Below are positions 24,083 to 32,185 of a stretch of DNA of 64,000 nucleotides, piece after piece. Below the pieces are notes generated by a model, which had not been told where the DNA came from, did not search any database, and saw only the letters and a list, made by a program, of their open reading frames with translations. Origin of the DNA: Oscillospiraceae bacterium HV4-5-C5C (GTDB taxonomy: Bacteria > Bacillota > Clostridia > Saccharofermentanales > Fastidiosipilaceae); assembly GCA_012034405.1 (NCBI GenBank), contig JAAVLZ010000001.1, positions 1 through 64,000 of the forward strand, given 5' to 3'. The position numbers and the translations under genes are program-made. The first letter of the stretch is position 1. Each line of letters begins with the position of its first letter.

Positions 24083-25675
24083 TCAGGACTTCGTCTGTTT
24101 GTAACCCAGCTGATTGAGCATCAGCGGCTGATCGCGCCAGCCTAGCCGGACTTTTACAAAGGTCTGTAAATACACTTTACAGCCCAGCAATGTCTCCATT
24201 TTTTGGCGGGCATTCTGATTGATTATTTTCAGCAAGCTACCGTTTTTACCAATGATAATCCCCTTGTGACTGTTTTTGTCACAGAAAATCTCAGCTTGTA
24301 TCCGGACCAGGCTGCGTTCATCCGGATTCGTTACCGGCAGATTCTGCCGGTTGAGCTCCTCAAATCGGTCAATCAGGACCGCGGTGCCGTGAGGGATTTC
24401 ATCCCGGGTACGCAGCAAAATTTCCTGCCGGAGCAGTTCCGCTGCCATTTGCCGCTCGGTCTGGTCGGTGTAGTCATCCGGGTCATACAGCGGGGCGCCA
24501 GGTGGCAGCAGACGTTCCAGTTCAGTCAGCAGATCTTCCACCCCCGCTCCGCTCACCGCAGAAAGCGGTACAATCGGTGCCTGCGGCCGCAACAGGTCAT
24601 AAAACAGCTGACTGTGGGTCGGTATGTCTTCTGGTCTGGCTTTATCAGTCTTATTAAGCGCTATCAGCAGCGGTTTATGCTTTTGCCTGGCCTGCTCCAG
24701 GATAGCCGTCTCTTCTGTCGTCAATTTATCCTGACGGCAATCCAGCAGCAGCAATAAAACATCCGCTTCGCGGGCAGCGGCTAAACTTGCCTCCATCATC
24801 CGCTCGCCAAGTTTGGTATCCGGTTTATGTAAACCAGGCGTATCCAAAAATACCAGCTGACTGTGAGGACGGTTCACAATTAAGCGAATATTCTGTCTGG
24901 TTGTCTGAGCGCGCGGCGAAGTAATAGCCAGCGGCAGGCCTGCCAGGCGGTTAAGCAGCGTGGATTTGCCCGCATTCGGCCGGCCGGCAATGCAGATAAA
25001 ACCCGCAGTTGAGCGTTTGTCGGCAGGGGATGACGGCAGGGTATCCGGCTCAGCCGGCGGCGTTGCAGATTGAGGCGGCAGGGTTTCAAACAGGCTTTTT
25101 CCGTCCGTCCGGGTCAGGTTCAGTTTAGTGAGGGCTGCTTCACAAAGCTCATTCATCCGTTTTTCATCCGGCCCCGTCTGGTGGTCATAGCCGCACAGAT
25201 GCAGGCAGGCATGAGCCAGAAGATAGCAGAACTCGCGCTGTTCACTATGGCCGTATTCGGCCGCCTGAGCCTTAACCCGTTCCGGATTAAGCAGGATATC
25301 GCCCAAAAAGAACCAGCGCTCATCACCCTGTGGTTGTACACCCGCCTCGCCTTCCTCCCACCCTTCATCCTGGGCCAGCTCAAAATCCCAGGCTTGCAAG
25401 GGTTGCCGCAAGGAACCATCCAGCAGGTCATGAGCCGGAAAGGATAAGACATCTGTAGTCTGATCAATCCCCCGCTGCTCCAGATTAATCTGCCGTATCC
25501 GGTCTGACGGCAGTAACATAAGATTGATAAAGGGCCGGACATTCCTTAACTGAGGATCTGAAGAAGCCGGCTGACCACTCCATATAGCGTCTGCCAGTGC
25601 TTCGCACTGAGGTAAGAGTTCAGCTGCCAGAGCTGGTACTAATAATTGCAGCTGGTCGTTTAGGTTTATTTTCAT
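24083..25675 (-). CDS. YbeY endoribonuclease-Era GTPase fusion protein
   Basis: 530 aa in a single uninterrupted frame. Residues 1 to about 195 are YbeY, with the metal motif HACLHLCGYDH and the NLEQRGIDQTTDVLSFP signature. A Pro/Ser/Thr-rich linker (about 195-225) leads to a complete Era: G1 GRPNAGKST, G3 DTPG, G4 NKTD, then SAVSG and a C-terminal KH domain with IIIGKNGS. YbeY matures 16S rRNA 3' ends and acts in ribosome quality control; Era binds the 16S 3' end. No ATG with a ribosome site is visible in the linker, so Era is probably not made separately. The dgkA and cdd genes that usually lie between ybeY and era are absent. The start overlaps pgpH by 56 nt. Confidence 0.93.
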   Translation of the reverse strand: MKINLNDQLQLLVPALAAELLPQCEALADAIWSGQPASSDPQLRNVRPFINLMLLPSDRIRQINLEQRGIDQTTDVLSFPAHDLLDGSLRQPLQAWDFELAQDEGWEEGEAGVQPQGDERWFFLGDILLNPERVKAQAAEYGHSEQREFCYLLAHACLHLCGYDHQTGPDEKRMNELCEAALTKLNLTRTDGKSLFETLPPQSATPPAEPDTLPSSPADKRSTAGFICIAGRPNAGKSTLLNRLAGLPLAITSPRAQTTRQNIRLIVNRPHSQLVFLDTPGLHKPDTKLGERMMEASLAAAREADVLLLLLDCRQDKLTTEETAILEQARQKHKPLLIALNKTDKARPEDIPTHSQLFYDLLRPQAPIVPLSAVSGAGVEDLLTELERLLPPGAPLYDPDDYTDQTERQMAAELLRQEILLRTRDEIPHGTAVLIDRFEELNRQNLPVTNPDERSLVRIQAEIFCDKNSHKGIIIGKNGSLLKIINQNARQKMETLLGCKVYLQTFVKVRLGWRDQPLMLNQLGYKQTKS

Positions 25676-28028
25676 CTGGATACTTTACCCTTTCATGGAA
25701 CTGGCCCTGATATACTTGCACAAAGGCCTGGATGATCTGCTCTACTTCTGCAAAAGACAGGCCGGAGTCTACCAGCTGGTCCTGCTCGGTCTTGATTTTG
25801 ACAATTTTTCTGGCCAGTGCTTCCATGTCGGTCAGATTATTGGTCTTGGTAGATTTCATAGCCGCTTCCAGGGAATCAGCCAGCATGACGATGCCCGATT
25901 CCTTACTGGTCGGGATGTGCCAGGGGTAGCGAAAATCATTGATATCCGGCGGTGGCAGGCCCTGCTTTTCCGCGTCTTCTTTAGCCTTATAGTAAAAGGA
26001 TGCCTGCAGGGTATTGCCGTGATGTTCGGTTATAATCCGCTGGATGGCCAGCGGCAGGCGGAATTTTTTAGCGGTTTTAAGGCCCGCTGAGACATGGCCG
26101 AATATATAGCGCACGCTTTCCTGCGGGCTGAGCTCATCATGGGGATTGTAGCCATGTTGGTTTTCCGTAAACATTTCCGGGTGTTCCAATTTACCGACAT
26201 CATGGTAATAACTGCCGACCCTGGCCAGCAAGGCATCGGCGTTAATGGCTTCCGCGGCGGCTTCCGCCAGATTAGCTACCATCATGGAATGCTGGTTGGT
26301 CCCCGGGGCTTCCAAAAAGAGACGCCGCAGTAAGGGCTGTCCCGGCTGAGCCAGCTGCAGCAGGCGCATGGGGCTGACTGAGGATAAAAAGATCTCATAT
26401 AACGGCATGAGGCCAATAGCGGCCACGGCAGATAAGCAACCAGTCAGACCCGCAATCAAAGTATTTTGCAACAAGGCCTGAGCGGCATTTTTCTGCAGAA
26501 GGCCATAGGTAAAAGCCGCGGCGGCAGGTGCCAGCGAGGTAACGGCGATCAGGACGACCTGATTGGATTTTTTACGGCTCAGGCCCGCCGCTACGGATGT
26601 CGCGGCTATCCCGATGATAGCGGTAAACAGGTAGCGGCTGTCCAGATAGGTCATCGGTGCCACCGCTACCACCAGCAGCATGCTGAAGAATAAGCCAGCC
26701 TGAATACCAAAGTGGATAGCAATGACAATAGCGGCGTAATATACCGGAGCCATCAGCGGATCCAGGTCCACCAGATAGGCAGACACCAGGAGCGGCAGGA
26801 GCAGTGTCACCAGCATAACCGCTTTATCACCTCTCAGCATCAATTGCCGGGGCTGTTCCACCCGCGTTATATAAAAGTGGGCCAGGCTGATCAGGAGCAG
26901 GATTAACAAGGACAGACCGCCCATATGCGACCAGTCAATCTGGCGGGTGTCAATCAGATCCAGTTGCTGCAGCTGATCATAAACTGTCTGGGTAATCGTA
27001 TCGCCGACATTGACAATGCGTGTGCCTGCAGGAATTAAGGTGGGATTTGCCATGACCCGGTCATATTCCGCCTGTCTTGCCGCGACCGTCGCTTCTTCAT
27101 CGTAGACGAGGTTAGGCTTCAGGTATAAATCCAGCAGACGACCGGCAATCTCATATTCACTCTTAAAGTACTGAGCGGCATTGCTCAGGCGGGTGATCTG
27201 CTCGGTAATCCCGCTGGATAACGACGCCTGATCTTCTCCGTCCGCCATCAGGCTGTCCGCCACGCTCAAGGTATCCTTTTTCAGGCTGTTATAGACGCTG
27301 TCTTCCAGCGCCAGCAGGGCTCTGGCATCAGCCGTTTCAATACTGACCTGCTGTTGTTCCTGAACCTGACTGACCAGCTGAGTGGCGGCCGTATCCAGCT
27401 GTGAATCGGTATAATAAGCCGTAATATTGGCTAAAATATATTCGTCACTTTCCGTGGCGGCCGGCGTTGGCGTGACGACAGCCGGGGTCACGCCCGGAGT
27501 CACCGCTGCCGCTGTCGGACTGACCGCCGCCTGCAAGCTGGCAGCCTGGCCGGCTTTAACCAGCTTCAGGGTTTCTTGCTGCAGGCTGGATCTGACAGAC
27601 TCCAGATTGCTGAAAAAGCTATCCAGGCGGTCCAGCGCCTCCGCGGATAAATCAGAAGAGCGCGACATGATGCGGGACGTAGCGTTGGCCGCTTCTTCGG
27701 CGCGCTTTTGTGTTGCTTCAGAATCTTCTACCGCCTGCTTGGTGGTAATATCAAAGGTAGCGATATCGCCCACACTGACACTGTAACGCAGCGGTCTGGA
27801 GCTGTAATAGAGTAAAAACAGCATTGCCGAGAACAGTAACGTATATCCTACGGCAGTCGCTAAACTAAGCCTGGGGCGGCGCAGCTGAAGCGTCCCCGCC
27901 TGGCAGGCGGTTTGATTGCCACTGGTGGTGGCATTTACGGAATATTTCTGAGCCGCGGCCCGGACGACAGCGCCCGGACCTTTATGCCCGGCTGAACGGC
28001 GGTTTTGCTGATCCCTGCCCGCTGTCAT
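25620..28028 (-). CDS. pgpH: PgpH-like 7TM-HD cyclic-di-AMP phosphodiesterase
   Basis: 802 aa (YqfF/PgpH family). A first membrane helix at about 53-70 (LATAVGYTLLFSAMLFLLYY) is followed by a large extracytoplasmic 7TMR-HDED region (about 75-355), a multi-helix membrane block (about 370-560) and a cytoplasmic HD domain: NQHSMMVANL (about 579), YYHDVGK (about 604), NPHDELSP and TEHHGNTL. The family hydrolyses c-di-AMP, which controls potassium and wall homeostasis. An Ala/Pro/Thr-rich insert lies in the external domain (around residues 165-190). It overlaps phoH by 4 nt and the ybeY part by 56 nt. Confidence 0.92.
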   Translation of the reverse strand: MTAGRDQQNRRSAGHKGPGAVVRAAAQKYSVNATTSGNQTACQAGTLQLRRPRLSLATAVGYTLLFSAMLFLLYYSSRPLRYSVSVGDIATFDITTKQAVEDSEATQKRAEEAANATSRIMSRSSDLSAEALDRLDSFFSNLESVRSSLQQETLKLVKAGQAASLQAAVSPTAAAVTPGVTPAVVTPTPAATESDEYILANITAYYTDSQLDTAATQLVSQVQEQQQVSIETADARALLALEDSVYNSLKKDTLSVADSLMADGEDQASLSSGITEQITRLSNAAQYFKSEYEIAGRLLDLYLKPNLVYDEEATVAARQAEYDRVMANPTLIPAGTRIVNVGDTITQTVYDQLQQLDLIDTRQIDWSHMGGLSLLILLLISLAHFYITRVEQPRQLMLRGDKAVMLVTLLLPLLVSAYLVDLDPLMAPVYYAAIVIAIHFGIQAGLFFSMLLVVAVAPMTYLDSRYLFTAIIGIAATSVAAGLSRKKSNQVVLIAVTSLAPAAAAFTYGLLQKNAAQALLQNTLIAGLTGCLSAVAAIGLMPLYEIFLSSVSPMRLLQLAQPGQPLLRRLFLEAPGTNQHSMMVANLAEAAAEAINADALLARVGSYYHDVGKLEHPEMFTENQHGYNPHDELSPQESVRYIFGHVSAGLKTAKKFRLPLAIQRIITEHHGNTLQASFYYKAKEDAEKQGLPPPDINDFRYPWHIPTSKESGIVMLADSLEAAMKSTKTNNLTDMEALARKIVKIKTEQDQLVDSGLSFAEVEQIIQAFVQVYQGQFHERVKYPDENKPKRPAAIISTSSGS

Positions 28029-28990
28029 CGCCTGCTCCTCCCCTTATCATAAAACTCATAAGCCCGGACAATCCGCTGTACCAGGTCATTACGGACTACA
28101 TCCTCAGTGGTCAGCTCAACAAAGGCTATCCCCTCAACCTTGCCCAGGATTCTGGGAATTTCTTTTAAGCCGGATTTTTTATCCTCTGGCAGATCAACCT
28201 GGGTCACATCGCCGGTAACGACTGCTTTGGAATGAAAGCCGATGCGGGTCAGGAACATTTTCATTTGTTCCTGAGTGGTATTTTGGGCTTCATCCAGAAT
28301 AATAAAGGAGCTGTCCAGGGTTCGCCCCCGCATATAGGCCAGTGGTGAAACCTCAATCAGGCCCTTTTCAAGGTTATTGTGAAAGGTTTCCGCCCCCATC
28401 AGTTCCAGCATGGCGTCATAGAGCGGGCGCATATACGGATCCACCTTAGTCTGTAAATCTCCGGGCAGGAACCCCAGTTTTTCTCCGGCCTCCACTGCCG
28501 GTCTGGTTAAGATGATGCGGGAGTACTGGCCATCCCTGAAGGCCTGCACCGCCATGGCTACGGCCAAGAAGGTCTTGCCGGTTCCGGCCGGCCCGATCCC
28601 GAAGGTGATCTCACGCTTCGCAATCGCTTTGACATAAGCACTCTGGCCATTCGTTTTGGGGCGGATCGGGCGGCCCTTAGCTGTCACGCACAGGACATCC
28701 GGCGCATAAGCCAGCACATTGGCGTACTCCCCGCTATCCGCCTGACTGGAAAGATACTTTACTGTCTGACCGCTGACATCATGTCCGTGTTCACTCAGAT
28801 CCAGCAGTTTTTGCAGGACGACAACAGCGGAATTCACTTTACTTTCATCCTCTCCGCTGACTTCTATACCTTGAGCTCCGGGCTCCACCACCACATCAAG
28901 CTGCTTTTCAAGGCCACTCACATTTCCGTTCAAACTGCCCAGCACTTCAGCCATGGATTGCAGATTATTGACCACAACCGTTTTTTTCAT
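28025..28990 (-). CDS. phoH: PhoH-like ATPase
   Basis: 321 aa. After an N-terminal KH-like part comes the P-loop GPAGTGKTFLA (about 134-141) and Walker B IILDEAQN (about 230). PhoH proteins are ATPases related to superfamily 1 helicases, associated with RNA metabolism and commonly next to ybeY. Start has no strong SD but is the only sensible ATG; the ATGA at its end couples it to pgpH. Confidence 0.93.
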   Translation of the reverse strand: MKKTVVVNNLQSMAEVLGSLNGNVSGLEKQLDVVVEPGAQGIEVSGEDESKVNSAVVVLQKLLDLSEHGHDVSGQTVKYLSSQADSGEYANVLAYAPDVLCVTAKGRPIRPKTNGQSAYVKAIAKREITFGIGPAGTGKTFLAVAMAVQAFRDGQYSRIILTRPAVEAGEKLGFLPGDLQTKVDPYMRPLYDAMLELMGAETFHNNLEKGLIEVSPLAYMRGRTLDSSFIILDEAQNTTQEQMKMFLTRIGFHSKAVVTGDVTQVDLPEDKKSGLKEIPRILGKVEGIAFVELTTEDVVRNDLVQRIVRAYEFYDKGRSRR

Positions 28991-29129
28991 TGATTTACCT
29001 CATAACTCCCGCAACTAGCATCTGTTCTTATCATAGCAGATCCGGCAGATTTTGCTGTGACCTCCTGACCCATAAAGCGCGCGCCGTCAGCAAAACTCAG
29101 GCATATAGCCTGGAAAGCTCTGCGGCGGT

Positions 29130-29867
29130 TCAGTTGGATTCGGTGCTGTTCATCTCTCCGTAGCGATAGGCCGGACTGTCCGCGCTCAGCGCTGGCAGGG
29201 TAACCGTATCCAGATAATCAATCTGAATGCCAATTCCTCGTAGTAAGTAATAATTAATGGTCGCCGACATCATATCGTAAGTGGAGTGGATCACCTGCTG
29301 GTCACCGATTACTCTTATGGTATAAATACCGTTACCGCTGCCCGCAACGGTTCCGTTAATGACAATATTGGTATTGGGCGGCGTCCCGGTAGTCTGAATT
29401 TCACTCATCGCCACCAGTCGCTGATTGTTGATGGCAATGCCCTGAGCGCCTCCGGCCCGCAGCTGATTGACAATGGTCAGCAGCATGCTACCATCAACCT
29501 TATTGCTCTGGCCATCAGTGATCGTGATAATCGCTCCGCTGCCTTGAACTTCCACCAGTCCGGCAAAAATTTCCAGACGCTGAATTTCATCTCTCAATTG
29601 CTGAACTCTGATATCCGTATTTTCCTGGCTGTTCTGCAGTTCACGCAAATTGTTTTTCTGTTTTTCGTTTTCTTCAGCCAGATTCGCGTTTGCTTCGCGA
29701 AGGTCAGCCACCATCTCCCTGAGTTCATCCGCCGAAGCATTATTCACCAGGTTGGCCTGGCGCCCGGTCTGCACGTTTTTAAGCTGTAGGGCAATAATCA
29801 GTCCGATCAGTAAGCAAACCAGCAGCATAAGCACATTGCGCGCAATATGTTTCATTCGCGGTTTCAT
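29130..29867 (-). CDS. DUF881 family membrane-anchored protein (second copy)
   Basis: 245 aa. One N-terminal membrane helix (NVLMLLVCLLIGLIIALQL) is followed by a coiled coil (ELREMVADLREANANLAEENEKQ) and the DUF881 body: GSGAIITITDG, GAQGIAINNQRLVAMSEIQTTG and FTIRVIGD-like GIYTIRVIGD. B. subtilis homologues are YlxW/YlxX, found near division genes. ATGA overlap with the first DUF881 gene. The function of the family is not known; an extracytoplasmic role beside the wall is inferred from the topology. Confidence 0.85.
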   Translation of the reverse strand: MKPRMKHIARNVLMLLVCLLIGLIIALQLKNVQTGRQANLVNNASADELREMVADLREANANLAEENEKQKNNLRELQNSQENTDIRVQQLRDEIQRLEIFAGLVEVQGSGAIITITDGQSNKVDGSMLLTIVNQLRAGGAQGIAINNQRLVAMSEIQTTGTPPNTNIVINGTVAGSGNGIYTIRVIGDQQVIHSTYDMMSATINYYLLRGIGIQIDYLDTVTLPALSADSPAYRYGEMNSTESN

Positions 29868-30712
29868 TCTGTCCTCACTTTCAGGCTGTTCTCAGCTTCA
29901 TCCATCAGAGCCTGATCATTAAATGCGGGGATGACCAGTTCTGCGCTTGCTTCAATTCTGACGGTTTTTCCGCCATCTTTCAGTTCCTTAAGACGCTGGT
30001 TTTCCTTCAGGCCAGCCAGCAATACGGCCTGGTCACCGGTTGCGGTAATGACAAAAGGGGCGGCCAGTTTAGTCCGGTTGACCAGAATCGTCGGGCCGTT
30101 GCAAATCAATCTGCTGGTAGCAGTCAGTCTTTCGCCGTTTACGGCGATGGCTTGCGCGCCCAGGGCTTTCAAGGCATTTACCGCATTGGCCACGTCCTGG
30201 TCATGGATGATATCCTCGGCGGTGGCAGTGCTGTAATCAATGCCCTCCGCGTCGCTTAAAGTGAGTGTGACTCCCGGTCCCTTCACTTCTACCGTCCCGG
30301 CCATCATGCGGCTGAAAGCCAGCTGCCGGGCTAAATCCTGGTCGGCTTCCTGCAGAAGATCCTGATTGGCTAAAAACTGGTCCTGCAGGCTGACCTCTTG
30401 CCGAGCCAGCTCCTGGGCCTCATTAAGCAGAGTTTGATATTGTTCCTGTTCCTGTTTGAGCTGGGCCTGCAGCTGGGTGAGCGGGGTCAGCACATCCGCC
30501 GCGTCCTGTACCTGATTGCGCAGAATGTGAAAGCGGTTTATCAGCACCGCGCTCAGCAGCAGGAGCAAAAGCGCCAGCAAATACTTATACGCCACTCGGG
30601 ACCTTTCTTCCCGCTGCTGTCGCTGCCGGTCAGATTCCGGCTGCAAAAGCGGTTCAGCCGGGGTCTGACGCTCCGGCCGCCAGCAGCTGCGGCGCTTAAT
30701 CAGTTTCAGCAT
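29864..30712 (-). CDS. DUF881 family membrane-anchored protein (first copy)
   Basis: 282 aa. A basic N-terminus (KRRSCWRPERQ) precedes a membrane helix (YLLALLLLLLSAVLI), a coiled coil rich in Gln and Glu (about 85-135), and the DUF881 domain (GPGVTLTLSDAEG, ALGAQAIAVNGERLTATSRLICNGPTIL). The family fold matches the adjacent copy, so the two arose by duplication. Two bases separate it from rluD, and it probably shares that transcript. Confidence 0.85.
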   Translation of the reverse strand: MLKLIKRRSCWRPERQTPAEPLLQPESDRQRQQREERSRVAYKYLLALLLLLLSAVLINRFHILRNQVQDAADVLTPLTQLQAQLKQEQEQYQTLLNEAQELARQEVSLQDQFLANQDLLQEADQDLARQLAFSRMMAGTVEVKGPGVTLTLSDAEGIDYSTATAEDIIHDQDVANAVNALKALGAQAIAVNGERLTATSRLICNGPTILVNRTKLAAPFVITATGDQAVLLAGLKENQRLKELKDGGKTVRIEASAELVIPAFNDQALMDEAENSLKVRTE

Positions 30713-30714
30713 CT

Positions 30715-31671
30715 TCAGCCCCCTGCTCTTAAACGTGCCAGCAGATCCTTGAAGTCAGCCGGAGGCTCACAGGAAATATCAATGATTTTACCCGTAACCG
30801 GATGGGTAAAGCAGAGTCTGCAGGCGTGAAGGGCCTGCCCCTGTATCCCATAGGTCTCCCGCCGGCCGCTGTAAATCGGGTCTCCTACCACAGGATGGCC
30901 GATGTAACTCATGTGCACCCTGATTTGATGGGTACGGCCGGTCTCCAGCTTCAGCTTCAATAAACTGGCTGCCCGCAGATCTTCTAAAACCTCAAACCGC
31001 GTTACCGCCCCTCTGCCGCCGCTGACCACAGCCTGTCGCTGACGGTCAGATGGATCGCGGCCCAGCGGCAGGTCCACCGTTCCCAATCTTTCCGCAAAAT
31101 GGCCGTGGACAATGGCCATATACGTCCGTTTGATCTCCCGGCGCTGCAGGGCCGCGGCCAGCTGGCGATGGACCTCATTGGTTTTTACGGCCAGCATCAG
31201 CCCTGAGGTATCTTTATCCAGGCGGTGTACAATGCCGGGCCGGATGGCGCCGTTGACATCAGACAGCTGGGAGCCGCAGTGATATAACAGCGCGTTCACC
31301 AGCGTGCCGCTGTGATGACCGGCCGCCGGATGCACCACCATTCCCTTAGGCTTATTGATCACCAGAAGATAGTCATCCTCATAGCGAATATCCAGCGGAA
31401 TCGCTTCTGCCCGTTGATCCTCTGAAGGCGGACTCGGTTCCGGCAGTCTGACCCCTACCAGCAAGCCAGCGGCGCACTTAGAGCCGGGCCGGGCCGGTTT
31501 ACCGCCAATCCAGACGGCCTCCTGCCGGAAGAGCTTACTGACCTGGGAGCGGCTAAGCTGCGGCAGCAGTGAAGTTAAGGCCACGTCCAGACGCTGGCCG
31601 CTTTGCTCCGGTCCCAGCCGGAAACTGCTCAGACCGGCAGAAGGCTTGACGGCCGCAGTTGTCTCAGGCAT
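30715..31671 (-). CDS. rluD: RluD-type 23S rRNA pseudouridine synthase
   Basis: 318 aa. S4-like RNA-binding part (QRLDVALTSLLPQLSRSQVSKLF) then the synthase with the catalytic motif HRLDKDTSGLMLAV (aspartate in LDKDTSG) and GRTHQIRVHMSYIGHPVVGDP. It should make pseudouridines in helix 69 of 23S rRNA. I prefer ATG 31671 to the ATG at 31683 because the SD-like AAAGGAG touches the latter; it overlaps the lspA stop by 8 nt. Position after lspA is the standard one in Firmicutes. Confidence 0.93.
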   Translation of the reverse strand: MPETTAAVKPSAGLSSFRLGPEQSGQRLDVALTSLLPQLSRSQVSKLFRQEAVWIGGKPARPGSKCAAGLLVGVRLPEPSPPSEDQRAEAIPLDIRYEDDYLLVINKPKGMVVHPAAGHHSGTLVNALLYHCGSQLSDVNGAIRPGIVHRLDKDTSGLMLAVKTNEVHRQLAAALQRREIKRTYMAIVHGHFAERLGTVDLPLGRDPSDRQRQAVVSGGRGAVTRFEVLEDLRAASLLKLKLETGRTHQIRVHMSYIGHPVVGDPIYSGRRETYGIQGQALHACRLCFTHPVTGKIIDISCEPPADFKDLLARLRAGG

Positions 31672-32185
31672 GATCCTGCTCATCTCCTTTGGCTGCCGCA
31701 GGCGGGTCAGCGGCAGGGCGCCCCGGTTTAAACAGTTGCGCGTGCGGCTGGCTGATCACAATGATCAGCAGCAGAACAGTGCCCACAACCAGCAACGAAT
31801 CTGCTATGTTAAAGGTCGGGAACTGATAACTGCCAAAGTGGGTATCCACAAAATCTATCACCCCGCCACGGCTTACCCGGTCAAGCATATTGCCGATCGT
31901 TCCCGCGGCAATTAAGCTGAAGGAAAGTTTAATCCCGGTCCGGGCCGCCCGGCTTAAAAGATACAAAAACAGCAATGACGCCACGACTGATAGAGCCGCC
32001 AGCACATAGATACCCCAGTCATGCTCGGCCAAAAAGCTCCAGGCCGCGCCGGTATTGACCCGGTAAATGAAATAGAGGAAACCGGGGATAACAGTTACGG
32101 TCCCGTCCGGTTTCAAATTCAACGCTGCCAGCTTGGTCAGCTGATCCAAAATAACTCCTGCCACCACAATCAGGTACCAGACCAT
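31664..32185 (-). CDS. lspA: Lipoprotein signal peptidase II
   Basis: 173 aa, four membrane segments. The catalytic aspartates lie in the conserved boxes GNMLDRVSRGGVIDF and FNIADSLLVVG. It removes signal peptides from diacylglyceryl-modified prolipoproteins. The ATG at 32185 is seven bases after GGAGG; the GTG at 32191 is too near. The 3' tail after the last helix is Pro/Ala-rich. It overlaps the end of a lipoprotein gene (32170), a possible substrate. Confidence 0.94.
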   Translation of the reverse strand: MVWYLIVVAGVILDQLTKLAALNLKPDGTVTVIPGFLYFIYRVNTGAAWSFLAEHDWGIYVLAALSVVASLLFLYLLSRAARTGIKLSFSLIAAGTIGNMLDRVSRGGVIDFVDTHFGSYQFPTFNIADSLLVVGTVLLLIIVISQPHAQLFKPGRPAADPPAAAKGDEQDHA

